From JAJYKN01 sp045403145 (GTDB lineage Bacteria > Nitrospirota > UBA9217), in the NCBI GenBank assembly GCA_045403145.1, contig JAXIPA010000211.1:1-22659 (forward strand): DNA of 22,659 bases, in the 5' to 3' direction. Shown piece by piece: positions 1-5,462 of the stretch. The notes under the pieces were generated by a model. It worked only from the letters and a program-made list of their open reading frames with translations, did no database searches and was not told where the DNA came from. A program made the position numbers and the translations under genes. The first letter of the stretch is position 1. Every line of letters begins with the position of its first letter.

Positions 1-968
1 GACACCCGCCCGCACTTTACGACCATCGCCGACTTTATATCATCCCATGACCAGGAAACGATCAAACTCTTCCTCGAAGTCCTCCTTATCTGCGACCATA
101 TGGGCCTGATCGGCAAAGAAATGTTCGCAGTGGACGGCTGCAAGCTCCCCTCGAATGCGTCAAGGGAGTGGAGCGGCACCAAGGAAGAACTCGAACATAA
201 AAAGAAGAAGATGGAAACGGCCATCCGGCATATCATTACCAAGCACCAGGAAAAAGACAAAACCGAGACAGACAAGGCGGTTATCGAGAAGGAAGAGCAG
301 TACGTCTCCACGCTCAAGGCGAAGATCAAGAAGATCAAGACCTGGCTTGCTGAAAACGACGACAAGCCCGGCAGCAAGGGCAAGCCCCGAAAGAGCAACA
401 TAACCGATAATGAAAGCGCGACGATGAAGACCTCGCACGGCGTTGTCCAGGGATATAACGGTGTAGCCATGGTGGACAGCAAGCATCAAATCGTGGTCCA
501 CGCAGAAGCGACCGGAGACTCCGAATCCGCGATACTGAAACCCATGGTCGAAGGAACCCGAGAAAACTTCGACACAATCGGCAAAGAAGAGGATATCTTC
601 AAAAAGACCAAACTGACCACCGACAGCGGCTTCCACTCCGAAAAGAACGTGGAGATGGTAATTCAGGACGGCATCGACGCTTACATCGCCGACAACAAGT
701 TCCGCCACCGCGATCCCCGCTTTGCCGACGCAGACAAGTATAAGGAGAGGTTCAAGAAAGAACGCGCCAAACGATCGGGCGTCCCAGCATTTACCAGTCT
801 AAAGACTTTACGGTAAGTCCGGATAAAAACTTTTGTATCTGTCCTGCTGGCAAGCGTATGTACCGGGACGGTGGCAATGTGCTCATCAACGGGATGCGAT
901 TCATCAAGTTCCGGGGAAGCAAGATGAACTGTGTTTCTTGCGGACTTCGAGCAAAATGCATGAAGAAT
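1..968 (+). pseudogene. IS1182-family transposase remnant, 5' cut by window edge, frameshifted, 3' truncated
   Basis: The frame is open from base 1, so the gene starts outside the window. It encodes a DDE transposase resembling the IS1182 family, with the first catalytic Asp context FAVDGCKL and the second LTTDSGFHS, separated by a Lys/Glu-rich coiled segment. The first frame stops at 816. The true continuation lies in another frame from about 783, giving YQSKDFTVSP, then ICPAGK and the Cys-rich tail NCVSCGLRAKCMKN. This implies one indel near 775-790. The usual C-terminal domain after the Cys cluster is missing, because at about 964-968 the sequence switches to an Mrr endonuclease remnant. 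The element is therefore dead, and no terminal inverted repeat is visible. Family assignment is from recognised motifs only. Confidence 0.85.
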
Positions 969-1149
969 CACGACCTCCAGATTCACCGAGGATGCTCGCG
1001 GCTGTGTTTCTCAAATCGGAAGCAAGATAGTGTTGATTGACGGCGAACGACTATCCCACCTGATGGTCGAACATGATGTTGGCGTTTCAACAGTATCGCT
1101 GTATCCAGTCAAGAAGATCGATGCCGACTATTTCGATGAAAGCATCTAA
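964..1149 (+). pseudogene. C-terminal remnant of Mrr-type restriction endonuclease
   Basis: Frame 1 from 964 reads RITTSRFTEDAR, then SKIVLIDGERLSHLMVEHD and VGVSTV, ending KKIDADYFDESI before the stop at 1147-1149. This matches the conserved C-terminal end of Mrr-family (Mrr_cat) endonucleases, which have ITTS.F..DA, then the VLIDG..L..LM motif, a VGV strand and a final DYF. Only about 61 codons remain. The N-terminal winged helix and the catalytic D-QxK core are absent. The upstream part was replaced by the IS1182 remnant, and the junction lies within a few bases of 964-968. It has no start codon or ribosome binding site, so it is a non-functional fragment. Confidence 0.75.
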
Positions 1150-1224
1150 CAAGTACTGCGACAACAAGTCTTCGCACCTACTGACGTTTCCGATGGACCA
1201 TAAAACCCCGCGAAAATTCTTACA

Positions 1225-1252
1225 TTGACATGCGTACCAATTGTGGTACAAT
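1225..1252 (+). promoter_or_regulatory. sigma-70 promoter with embedded operator palindrome of the toxin-antitoxin pair
   Basis: A perfect -35 TTGACA (1225-1230) and -10 TACAAT (1247-1252) are separated by 16 bp. The spacer carries the inverted repeat GTACCA-ATTG-TGGTAC (1234-1249), which overlaps the -10. ATGCGTA is also directly repeated at 1230-1236 and 1251-1257. This is a classic layout for autorepression by the HTH antitoxin encoded downstream. Transcription would start near 1259-1260, only 2-3 nt before the ATG at 1262. Confidence 0.8.
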
Positions 1253-1261
1253 GCGTATCAT

Positions 1262-1612
1262 ATGATTGATCTCCCTTATGTCCTTACCGTTGTCTTTTAC
1301 CGGGTCGAGTCCGGGAATGAACCCGTGCGGGAGTGGCTCAAGGATCTTTCAAGAGAAGACAAACGAAAGATTGGAGAGAACATTAAGACAGCTCAACTGG
1401 GGTGGCCTCTGGGAATGCCGCTCATCAGGAAAATTCAAAAAGATTTGTGGGAAGTTCGCACGACACTTGATAGCGGTATTGCGCGGGTTTTCTTCACGGT
1501 TGATGGCGAACATATGATTTTGCTGCACGGGTTCATCAAAAAATCGCAGAAGACACCGCAGCATGAACTTAAGACGGCGATTGTACGCCTGGGACATTAC
1601 AAGAGAGGTTAA
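1262..1612 (+). CDS. RelE-fold toxin (phage-derived Gp49-like/HigB-type), toxin of a TA pair
   Basis: The 116-residue protein has the Gp49-like/RelE-superfamily pattern: VVFYRVESGNEPVREWL near the N-terminus, IGENIKTAQLGWPLGMPL, the LWEVRTTL strand, IARVFFTVDG, and the C-terminal LLHGFIKKSQKTP with its basic GFxKKxxKTP signature. Members of this family are mRNA interferases that inhibit translation. An in-frame ATG at 1241 is excluded because it lies inside the promoter. ATG 1262 is only a few bases from the predicted transcription start and has no Shine-Dalgarno sequence, so translation may be leaderless. The antitoxin starts 2 bp after the stop, in the toxin-first order typical of HigBA-like modules. 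The neighbourhood of IS and restriction remnants suggests horizontal acquisition. Confidence 0.85.
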   Translation: MIDLPYVLTVVFYRVESGNEPVREWLKDLSREDKRKIGENIKTAQLGWPLGMPLIRKIQKDLWEVRTTLDSGIARVFFTVDGEHMILLHGFIKKSQKTPQHELKTAIVRLGHYKRG

Positions 1613-1614
1613 CA

Positions 1615-1896
1615 ATGAAGAAAGCACGACGTGGTTCTAATTTTGATGATTTTCTTGAAGAGGAAGGTCTGCGGGCGGAAACAGAAGCCGTGGCGATCAA
1701 GAGAGTTCTTGCATATCGCATAGAATTAGAAATGAAAAAGGCAAAGCTATCAAAATCTGAAATGGCCGAAAAAATGCGCACCAGCCGCTCCGCCTTGGAT
1801 AGACTTCTTGATCCCGCCAACGCCTCCATCACACTGCAAACGCTCGAAAGAGCTGCTCTCGCTCTTGGGAAGCACCTCAAAATAGAACTGGCCTAA
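1615..1896 (+). CDS. XRE-type helix-turn-helix antitoxin (HigA-like)
   Basis: A 93-residue protein with a Cro/C1-type HTH in its second half. KLSKSEMAEKMRTSRSALDR is the two-helix core, and SITLQTLERAALALGKHLKI is the recognition and stabilising segment. It matches the small HTH antitoxins that accompany Gp49-like toxins. It neutralises the toxin and probably represses the shared promoter through the palindrome at 1234-1249. ATG 1615 follows the toxin stop by 2 bp and has the SD-like AGAGAGG at about 1602-1608. The N-terminal stretch is charged and probably contacts the toxin (inference). Confidence 0.85.
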   Translation: MKKARRGSNFDDFLEEEGLRAETEAVAIKRVLAYRIELEMKKAKLSKSEMAEKMRTSRSALDRLLDPANASITLQTLERAALALGKHLKIELA

Positions 1897-1940
1897 CCAG
1901 ACGGCTCGACACCGGCCGGGCAAAACCCGCCCGGCGTCAG
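1896..1940 (+). repeat. hairpin repeat, copy A (REP-like), also possible TA terminator
   Basis: The GC-rich stem GCCGGGC (1915-1921)/GCCCGGC (1929-1935) has a 7-nt loop and lies 18 bp after the antitoxin stop. It is preceded by ACCAGACGGCTCGACACC and followed by GTCAG. A second, diverged copy with the same flanks occurs at 2741-2782. There is no T-tract, so it is at best a weak terminator. The duplication and the neighbouring RAYT remnant suggest a REP-like element. Confidence 0.5.
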
Positions 1941-1951
1941 CCGCGCGTTGA

Positions 1952-2075
1952 ACCGATAGGGAGCAGCATGGATACCGTCAAAGCGAAATTGCACGGCACA
2001 TCGGCGTGCACTACTCGACGATAAGCCGTTGGCTTCGCGAATATGATAATGCACGGAGAAAGACTCTAAAGACTC
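1952..2075 (+). pseudogene. C-terminal HTH remnant of RAYT/IS200-like transposase
   Basis: An open frame with no start codon reads EQHGYRQSEIARHIGVHY followed by STISRWLREYDNARRKT. This is the GY..xEIAxHLGxHYSTxSR helix-turn-helix found at the C-terminus of REP-associated tyrosine transposases (Y1_Tnp plus C-terminal HTH). The catalytic HUH/Tyr domain is missing upstream, where a stop lies at 1949-1951. The frame runs on to 2143 but there overlaps higA on the opposite strand, so the real remnant probably ends near 2070. It is non-functional. Confidence 0.6.
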
Positions 2076-2076
2076 T

Positions 2077-2367
2077 TTACGCCGCTCGTCGCAAAGCGGC
2101 CTTCAGCGCCTTGCGCTTGTCCTTTAGCCGCCACAAATCATAGGTCGTTTGCATATTAAGCCATGTCTGTGCTGTGGAACCAAAGACTAATTCAAGTCGA
2201 AGAGCCATTTCAGGCGTAACAGCGCCTTTACCGTTGATGATCTTATACAGCGTTTTTCGAGAAACACCGAGCCGTTCTGCCGCGTCAGCGACGGTTATAT
2301 CTTTCGGCTCCAAACAGAGAGCTTTGATTATTTCTCCCGGATGCGCCGGGTTATGCATCATGGTCAT
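2077..2367 (-). CDS. higA: HigA-type HTH antitoxin
   Basis: The 96-residue protein begins with the HigA/VapI signature HPAHPGEIIKALCLEP, followed by a Cro/C1-type HTH (VADAAERLGVSRKTLYKIIN, then GKGAVTPEMALRLELVFG) and the family tail TWLNMQTTYDLWRLK. It binds and inhibits the HigB product encoded just upstream and probably autoregulates. ATG 2367 follows the higB stop by 12 bp with a strong SD, GAGGAG, about 8 nt before the start. The 3' end slightly overlaps the reading frame of the RAYT remnant on the other strand. Confidence 0.93.
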   Translation of the reverse strand: MTMMHNPAHPGEIIKALCLEPKDITVADAAERLGVSRKTLYKIINGKGAVTPEMALRLELVFGSTAQTWLNMQTTYDLWRLKDKRKALKAALRRAA

Positions 2368-2379
2368 GTGAATTCTCCT

Positions 2380-2658
2380 CTAATGATAATCTTCATAATT
2401 TACAATGTGGGCGTTGCCATTTTCAAAACGGAACGTTACCCGCCAGTTTGCCTGAACAGTAACGGACCATGGAACGCTCCGCGCCCCTTTCAGTCTATGC
2501 AGTTTTAACGCCGGCAGCCTTATGCCCTCGACGGTTTGTGAGGCATCAAGGAGACTCAGAATTAACCGTAGCTTGTCAACATGCATCGCCTGGATGCCTG
2601 AAACGTTTCCCGTGCGGTAGAAGCGCTCAAGCCCCTTATGAGCAAATGAAGCGATCAC
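2380..2658 (-). CDS. higB: HigB-type toxin, RelE-fold ribosome-dependent mRNA interferase
   Basis: It shows the HigB pattern: IASFAHKGLERFYRTG at the N-terminus, LRLILSLLDAS, then LPALKLHRLKGARSVPWSV and the closing VQANWRVTFRFENGNAHIVN...DYH. GTG 2658 gives the usual 92 residues. A TTG at 2664 (spaced 6 nt from an AGG) is an alternative, while the ATG at 2688 lies inside the promoter. As in other HigBA systems the toxin gene comes first. HigB cleaves mRNA on the ribosome, and HigA blocks it. This is the second TA pair within 1.5 kb, transcribed towards the first. Confidence 0.9.
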   Translation of the reverse strand: MIASFAHKGLERFYRTGNVSGIQAMHVDKLRLILSLLDASQTVEGIRLPALKLHRLKGARSVPWSVTVQANWRVTFRFENGNAHIVNYEDYH

Positions 2659-2663
2659 GAGCA

Positions 2664-2692
2664 ATTGTAACCTAAAGGGTAACAACAATCAA
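2664..2692 (-). promoter_or_regulatory. higBA promoter
   Basis: Read on the minus strand, TTGATT (2692-2687) and TACAAT (2669-2664) are separated by 17 bp. GTTAC is directly repeated within the spacer/-10 region and could be part of the HigA operator. The -10 ends 5 nt before the GTG at 2658, leaving essentially no leader. Confidence 0.6.
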
Positions 2693-2740
2693 GCTTTTTC
2701 CAGCAATCGAAGCAGTGCTGTCCTTAAAAAGATGATTCCA

Positions 2741-2782
2741 ACCAGCGACTCGACGCCAACACGGGCTTCGCCCGTGGGTCAG
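2741..2782 (+). repeat. hairpin repeat, copy B (REP-like)
   Basis: The segment ACCAGCGACTCGACGCC leads into the hairpin ACGGGC-TTC-GCCCGT and then GGGTCAG. It is a diverged copy of the element at 1896-1940, which has the same ACCAG..CTCGAC.CC start and GTCAG end. The two copies bracket the RAYT remnant and higBA. Confidence 0.45.
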
Positions 2783-2823
2783 TTGCACGATTCTCCCGGC
2801 GCTTCGCTATCGCCCTCCCCCCA

Positions 2824-2852
2824 TTTACATCACGAACTTTTTTCACTATAAT
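2824..2852 (+). promoter_or_regulatory. sigma-70 promoter for the heme/CopD/b5 fusion gene
   Basis: TTTACA (2824-2829), a 17-bp spacer and a perfect TATAAT (2847-2852). Placing +1 seven to eight bases beyond the -10 puts it at the A of the ATG (2860), which implies a leaderless mRNA. Confidence 0.7.
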
Positions 2853-2859
2853 ACATGAC

Positions 2860-3786
2860 ATGATAATCCTCGGCCGGCTGTTCACAACCATCATCCTCAC
2901 AACGTACATCGTCCTGATTGCGCCCCCAGCCACCTTTGCGACTCCTGAGTATGCAAAAGAAACCGGCAAGGAATGCTCCGTCTGCCACGTGGATGCGATC
3001 GGCGGGGGCGGGCTCACGCAGGCAGGTGAGGCATACCTGGAGGAGCTCAAGGCCAAGGGCCTGTACCGGCAGCTTTCGCTGACCCAGCGCGTGGTGAGGC
3101 TCCTGGTCGGCTACCTCCATATGATAGCGGCCATCATCTGGTTCGGGACGATCATGTACGTGCACATCCTGCTCAAGCCCGCCTACGCGTCCAAGGGCTT
3201 GCCGAAGGGGGAACTTCGTCTCGGCTGGCTTTCCATGATCGTGATCATCGTGACCGGAACGCTCCTCACCATCGCCCGGATGCCCTCGTGGGAAGCTTTT
3301 TACACCACCCGCTTCGGCATCCTGCTGACGATCAAAATATTCCTATTCCTCATCATGCTGTCGAGCGCCGTCGTGGTCACTGCCTACATCGGTCCGCGGC
3401 TTCGCAAAAAACTCAAGAGCCCGCTCGCGGCCATCATGTCCCGGGACATGACGCCGGACCAGCTCGGCGCCTTCGACGGCAAGGAAGGCAGGCCCGCCTG
3501 CTTTGCCTATAAAGGGCTCGTCTACGACGTGACAAGCAGCAGGCTCTGGAAAAACGGCATGCACCTCATGAAGCACGCAGCCGGCAACGACCTCACGGAG
3601 ATGCTCAAAAACGCGCCGCACGGGGAGGACAAGGTGCTGGCCATGCTGCAGGTCGGCATGCTGACCTCCCCGGACCACAAGCCCCGATGGCCCTTCCATG
3701 AACGGCTTTTCTACTTCTTCGCGTACATGAACCTTGTGCTGGTTTTCGTCATCGTCTTCGTCATATCCCTGTGGAGATGGTGGTGA
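2860..3786 (+). CDS. membrane redox protein: c-type heme site, CopD-like bundle, cytochrome b5-like domain
   Basis: A 308-residue protein. Residues 1-27 form a signal peptide or anchor. CSVCH at 39-43 is a CxxCH heme c attachment site in a short periplasmic segment. About three membrane helices (roughly 82-195) resemble CopD/DUF-type membrane cytochromes with helix histidines (YLHMIAA, YVHILL). After the positive-inside loop GPRLRKKLKS comes a cytochrome b5-like heme/steroid-binding domain (about 205-275: MTPDQLGAFDGKEG, FAYKGLVYDVTSS, GMHLMKHAAGNDLTEML, APHG). A final helix (about 283-306) ends SLWRWW. The topology would place heme c outside and the b5 domain inside, consistent with electron transfer across the membrane (inference). 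The start has no SD, and the promoter position suggests leaderless translation. No exact counterpart or partner is known to me. Confidence 0.8.
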   Translation: MIILGRLFTTIILTTYIVLIAPPATFATPEYAKETGKECSVCHVDAIGGGGLTQAGEAYLEELKAKGLYRQLSLTQRVVRLLVGYLHMIAAIIWFGTIMYVHILLKPAYASKGLPKGELRLGWLSMIVIIVTGTLLTIARMPSWEAFYTTRFGILLTIKIFLFLIMLSSAVVVTAYIGPRLRKKLKSPLAAIMSRDMTPDQLGAFDGKEGRPACFAYKGLVYDVTSSRLWKNGMHLMKHAAGNDLTEMLKNAPHGEDKVLAMLQVGMLTSPDHKPRWPFHERLFYFFAYMNLVLVFVIVFVISLWRWW

Positions 3787-3788
3787 TA

Positions 3789-3823
3789 ACCGATTGCGGA
3801 TTTCGGATTGCGAATTGCGGATT
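3789..3823 (+). repeat. heptamer tandem repeat, copy 1
   Basis: Directly after the stop codon of the preceding gene the unit GATTGCG is repeated with small changes: GATTGCG, GATTTCG, GATTGCG, AATTGCG, GATTG. The same heptamer, in the same orientation relative to its gene, follows the stop codon of the CBS gene at 20218-20238. Confidence 0.7.
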
Positions 3824-3862
3824 GTACTGCATGACATAAGCTATGCACTTCGGTTACCCCTT

Positions 3863-3876
3863 ATGACACAGGTCAT
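3863..3876 (+). promoter_or_regulatory. FNR/CRP-superfamily-like operator palindrome
   Basis: The perfect inverted repeat ATGAC-ACAG-GTCAT is centred at 3869.5. The downstream -10 (TATAAA, 3899-3904) predicts +1 at 3911, so the site is centred at -41.5, the classical class II activator position. No -35 hexamer is recognisable at 17 bp, as expected for an activator-dependent promoter. Which FNR/CRP-family regulator binds it is unknown. Confidence 0.55.
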
Positions 3877-3898
3877 ATCTCTTTCACGCATTTCATGG

Positions 3899-3904
3899 TA
3901 TAAA
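3899..3904 (+). promoter_or_regulatory. -10 box of the NapH-like gene
   Basis: TATAAA lies 6 nt before ATG 3911. The A of the start codon is the predicted +1, so the transcript would be leaderless. There is no SD upstream of the ATG. Confidence 0.55.
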
Positions 3905-3910
3905 AAGACC

Positions 3911-4846
3911 ATGAAGACGCCGTCCCTGACATACTACCGAAGGATCACTCAGATCGCCTTCATCCTCTTCATCTTCCTCATACCGGTGCTCGACATTTTC
4001 CGGTACGACACGGCCACGAAAGAGCTTTTCCTCTTCGGGAAGGTCTGGAGCCTGGGCCTCAGGGAAGGCTTTGCCGCGGACCAGAGTGTAAACGGCGCTC
4101 TTCATGTCGCCATACAGTTCTTCCTGAAGGCGATACTCCCCTGGATCGTCATTTTGGCGATCTTTCCACTCCTGGGCTGGCTTACCGGCCGCTTTTTCTG
4201 CGGCTGGCTCTGTCCCGAGGGGACGCTTTTCGAGCTGGCGGATTACCTGACTCTCAAGCTTACCGGCAGGAGGAGCCTCTTCGTAAAACGTCAGAACGAG
4301 CCGGAGCAGGGACAGCCGCGACCTCTCCTCTTCGGAGGCCTCGCACTGGCAAGCGCTGTTATCATCCCGCTGGCGGGCGGTGTCGCGCTGACCGGTTTCT
4401 TCGTGGCTCCGAAAACCATATTCAACCAGATCATAACCTGGCAGTTCACCTTCGGCGTGAAGGCCGGCATCATCGGCGTGGCAATCTACATGCTCGTCAC
4501 CTCCATCGTCGTGCGCCACGTCCTGTGCCGCTTCGTCTGCGCCGCGGGGCTCATGCAGATGCTTTTCGGCTGGGTGAGTCCGGTGTCGCTCAGATTGAGA
4601 ATGGACACGGCCAGGATGTCGGCCTGCACGGACTGCAAGGGATGCGACAAGGCGTGCTTCATGAACGTCACGCCCCGGAAACACAAGCGAGACATCTCCT
4701 GCGTGAATTGCGGGGACTGTATCGTGGCGTGCAACCGGGAACTGGGCGAAGGCAAGGGGCTGTTCCACCTGGGTTTCGGCAAAGGCCGCGCCCTGCCGGA
4801 ACAGAACTGCCGGAATACGGCGCTTCATGAACCGGCAAAAGGATGA
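3911..4846 (+). CDS. NapH/YccM-like polytopic 4Fe-4S ferredoxin
   Basis: A 311-residue membrane iron-sulfur protein. It begins with a membrane helix (ITQIAFILFIFLIPVLD), then helices carrying FCGWLCPEGTLFEL and later CRFVCAAGLMQM, the paired cysteine motifs of the NapH/NosR/CcoG-type 4Fe-4S membrane family. The cytoplasmic C-terminal part holds two ferredoxin-type clusters (CTDCKGCDKACFMNV and CVNCGDCIVACNREL). Such proteins pass electrons from the quinone pool to periplasmic oxidoreductases, but the partner is not visible here. The heme fusion gene just upstream is a plausible partner (inference). ATG 3911 is preferred over upstream in-frame starts because the family N-terminus begins here and the -10 lies 6 nt upstream. 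An FNR-like box precedes it, suggesting control by redox or oxygen state. Confidence 0.85.
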   Translation: MKTPSLTYYRRITQIAFILFIFLIPVLDIFRYDTATKELFLFGKVWSLGLREGFAADQSVNGALHVAIQFFLKAILPWIVILAIFPLLGWLTGRFFCGWLCPEGTLFELADYLTLKLTGRRSLFVKRQNEPEQGQPRPLLFGGLALASAVIIPLAGGVALTGFFVAPKTIFNQIITWQFTFGVKAGIIGVAIYMLVTSIVVRHVLCRFVCAAGLMQMLFGWVSPVSLRLRMDTARMSACTDCKGCDKACFMNVTPRKHKRDISCVNCGDCIVACNRELGEGKGLFHLGFGKGRALPEQNCRNTALHEPAKG

Positions 4847-4921
4847 ACCGGACGGAGAAAAGATGAACGCATCATCGGGGCAAACTTCGGGGGAGATTGA
4901 CATATAGAGCCGAATATCGTA

Positions 4922-4951
4922 TTGACTTCCTGCGTCTTAATATGTGATAAT
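4922..4951 (+). promoter_or_regulatory. promoter for the single-domain response regulator
   Basis: TTGACT (4922-4927), an 18-bp spacer and GATAAT (4946-4951). Predicted +1 is near 4958, which coincides with the first base of the hairpin at 4958-4975 and leaves a leader of about 79 nt. Confidence 0.5.
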
Positions 4952-4957
4952 TTGCCG

Positions 4958-4979
4958 GGGCCTTCAAAAAGGCCCTTTT
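4958..4979 (+). terminator. intrinsic-terminator-like hairpin
   Basis: A perfect 7-bp stem GGGCCTT/AAGGCCC with loop CAAA is followed by TTTT. It could end the NapH-like gene transcript. It also lies just downstream of the promoter at 4922-4951, so it would form the extreme 5' end of the receiver transcript, where it could attenuate or protect it. Confidence 0.55.
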
Positions 4980-5036
4980 GCTTGCCGATAAAATGATATC
5001 AGCAATCCGGCATGCTGACGAATAGGCGCACGGGAA

Positions 5037-5429
5037 ATGAAGAAAATTCTCCTGATCGATGATAATGCGGCGTTTCTGAAGCTGCTTGAAGGGTATGTAG
5101 AGGGACGCTACCCGGGCCTCGAGGTCATGACCTGCAGCGACCCGATAAAATGCCTCGGCAACATCACGGACGACCTCGACCTCCTGCTCGTCGATCTGGA
5201 GATGCCCGGCCTGGACGGTTCCAAGGTCCTTTCCTACGCCGTCTCCCGGGGAGTGAGCAAAAACCGGATCGTCATCCTTTCGGGCCGCGACGCCGAATAT
5301 CTGCACGACCGGTTTCCCATGGGGAGCTGCCTCGCCGTGCTCAACAAATTCGAGGGCAAACAAAGAGATGTTCTGGACATGATATTCAACTCTCTGCAGC
5401 AGAAAAGCCTGCCGAAAATGAAGTCCTGA
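5037..5429 (+). CDS. single-domain response regulator (CheY-like receiver)
   Basis: A 130-residue stand-alone receiver. The acidic pair D8/D9 (LLIDDN) and the phosphoacceptor D53 (LLVDLEMPGLDG) are visible, followed by VILSGRD, where Ser takes the conserved Thr/Ser position, and the conserved Lys in LNKFEG. No output domain is present, so it probably acts by protein-protein contact or as a phosphate relay. It converges with the hybrid kinase gene and is an obvious candidate partner for it or for the Cache kinase (inference). The upstream SD is weak. Confidence 0.88.
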   Translation: MKKILLIDDNAAFLKLLEGYVEGRYPGLEVMTCSDPIKCLGNITDDLDLLLVDLEMPGLDGSKVLSYAVSRGVSKNRIVILSGRDAEYLHDRFPMGSCLAVLNKFEGKQRDVLDMIFNSLQQKSLPKMKS

Positions 5430-5437
5430 CGCTCCTC

Positions 5438-5455
5438 TTTCCCGCATTCGGGAAA
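5438..5455. terminator. bidirectional terminator between convergent genes
   Basis: TTTCCCG-CATT-CGGGAAA forms a 7-bp stem in the 33-bp gap between the receiver gene (+) and the hybrid kinase gene (-). Short A/T tracts on both sides let it serve both strands. Confidence 0.6.
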
Positions 5456-5462
5456 ACGCGGT

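Noticed and set aside
3893..4903. 336-codon - strand open frame opposite the NapH-like gene
   Set aside because: A charged low-complexity product created by the complement of membrane-helix codons; no signal of a real gene.
4863..4907. 14-codon open frame after the NapH-like gene, preceded by GGAG
   Set aside because: Too short to distinguish from chance, and the product has no features.
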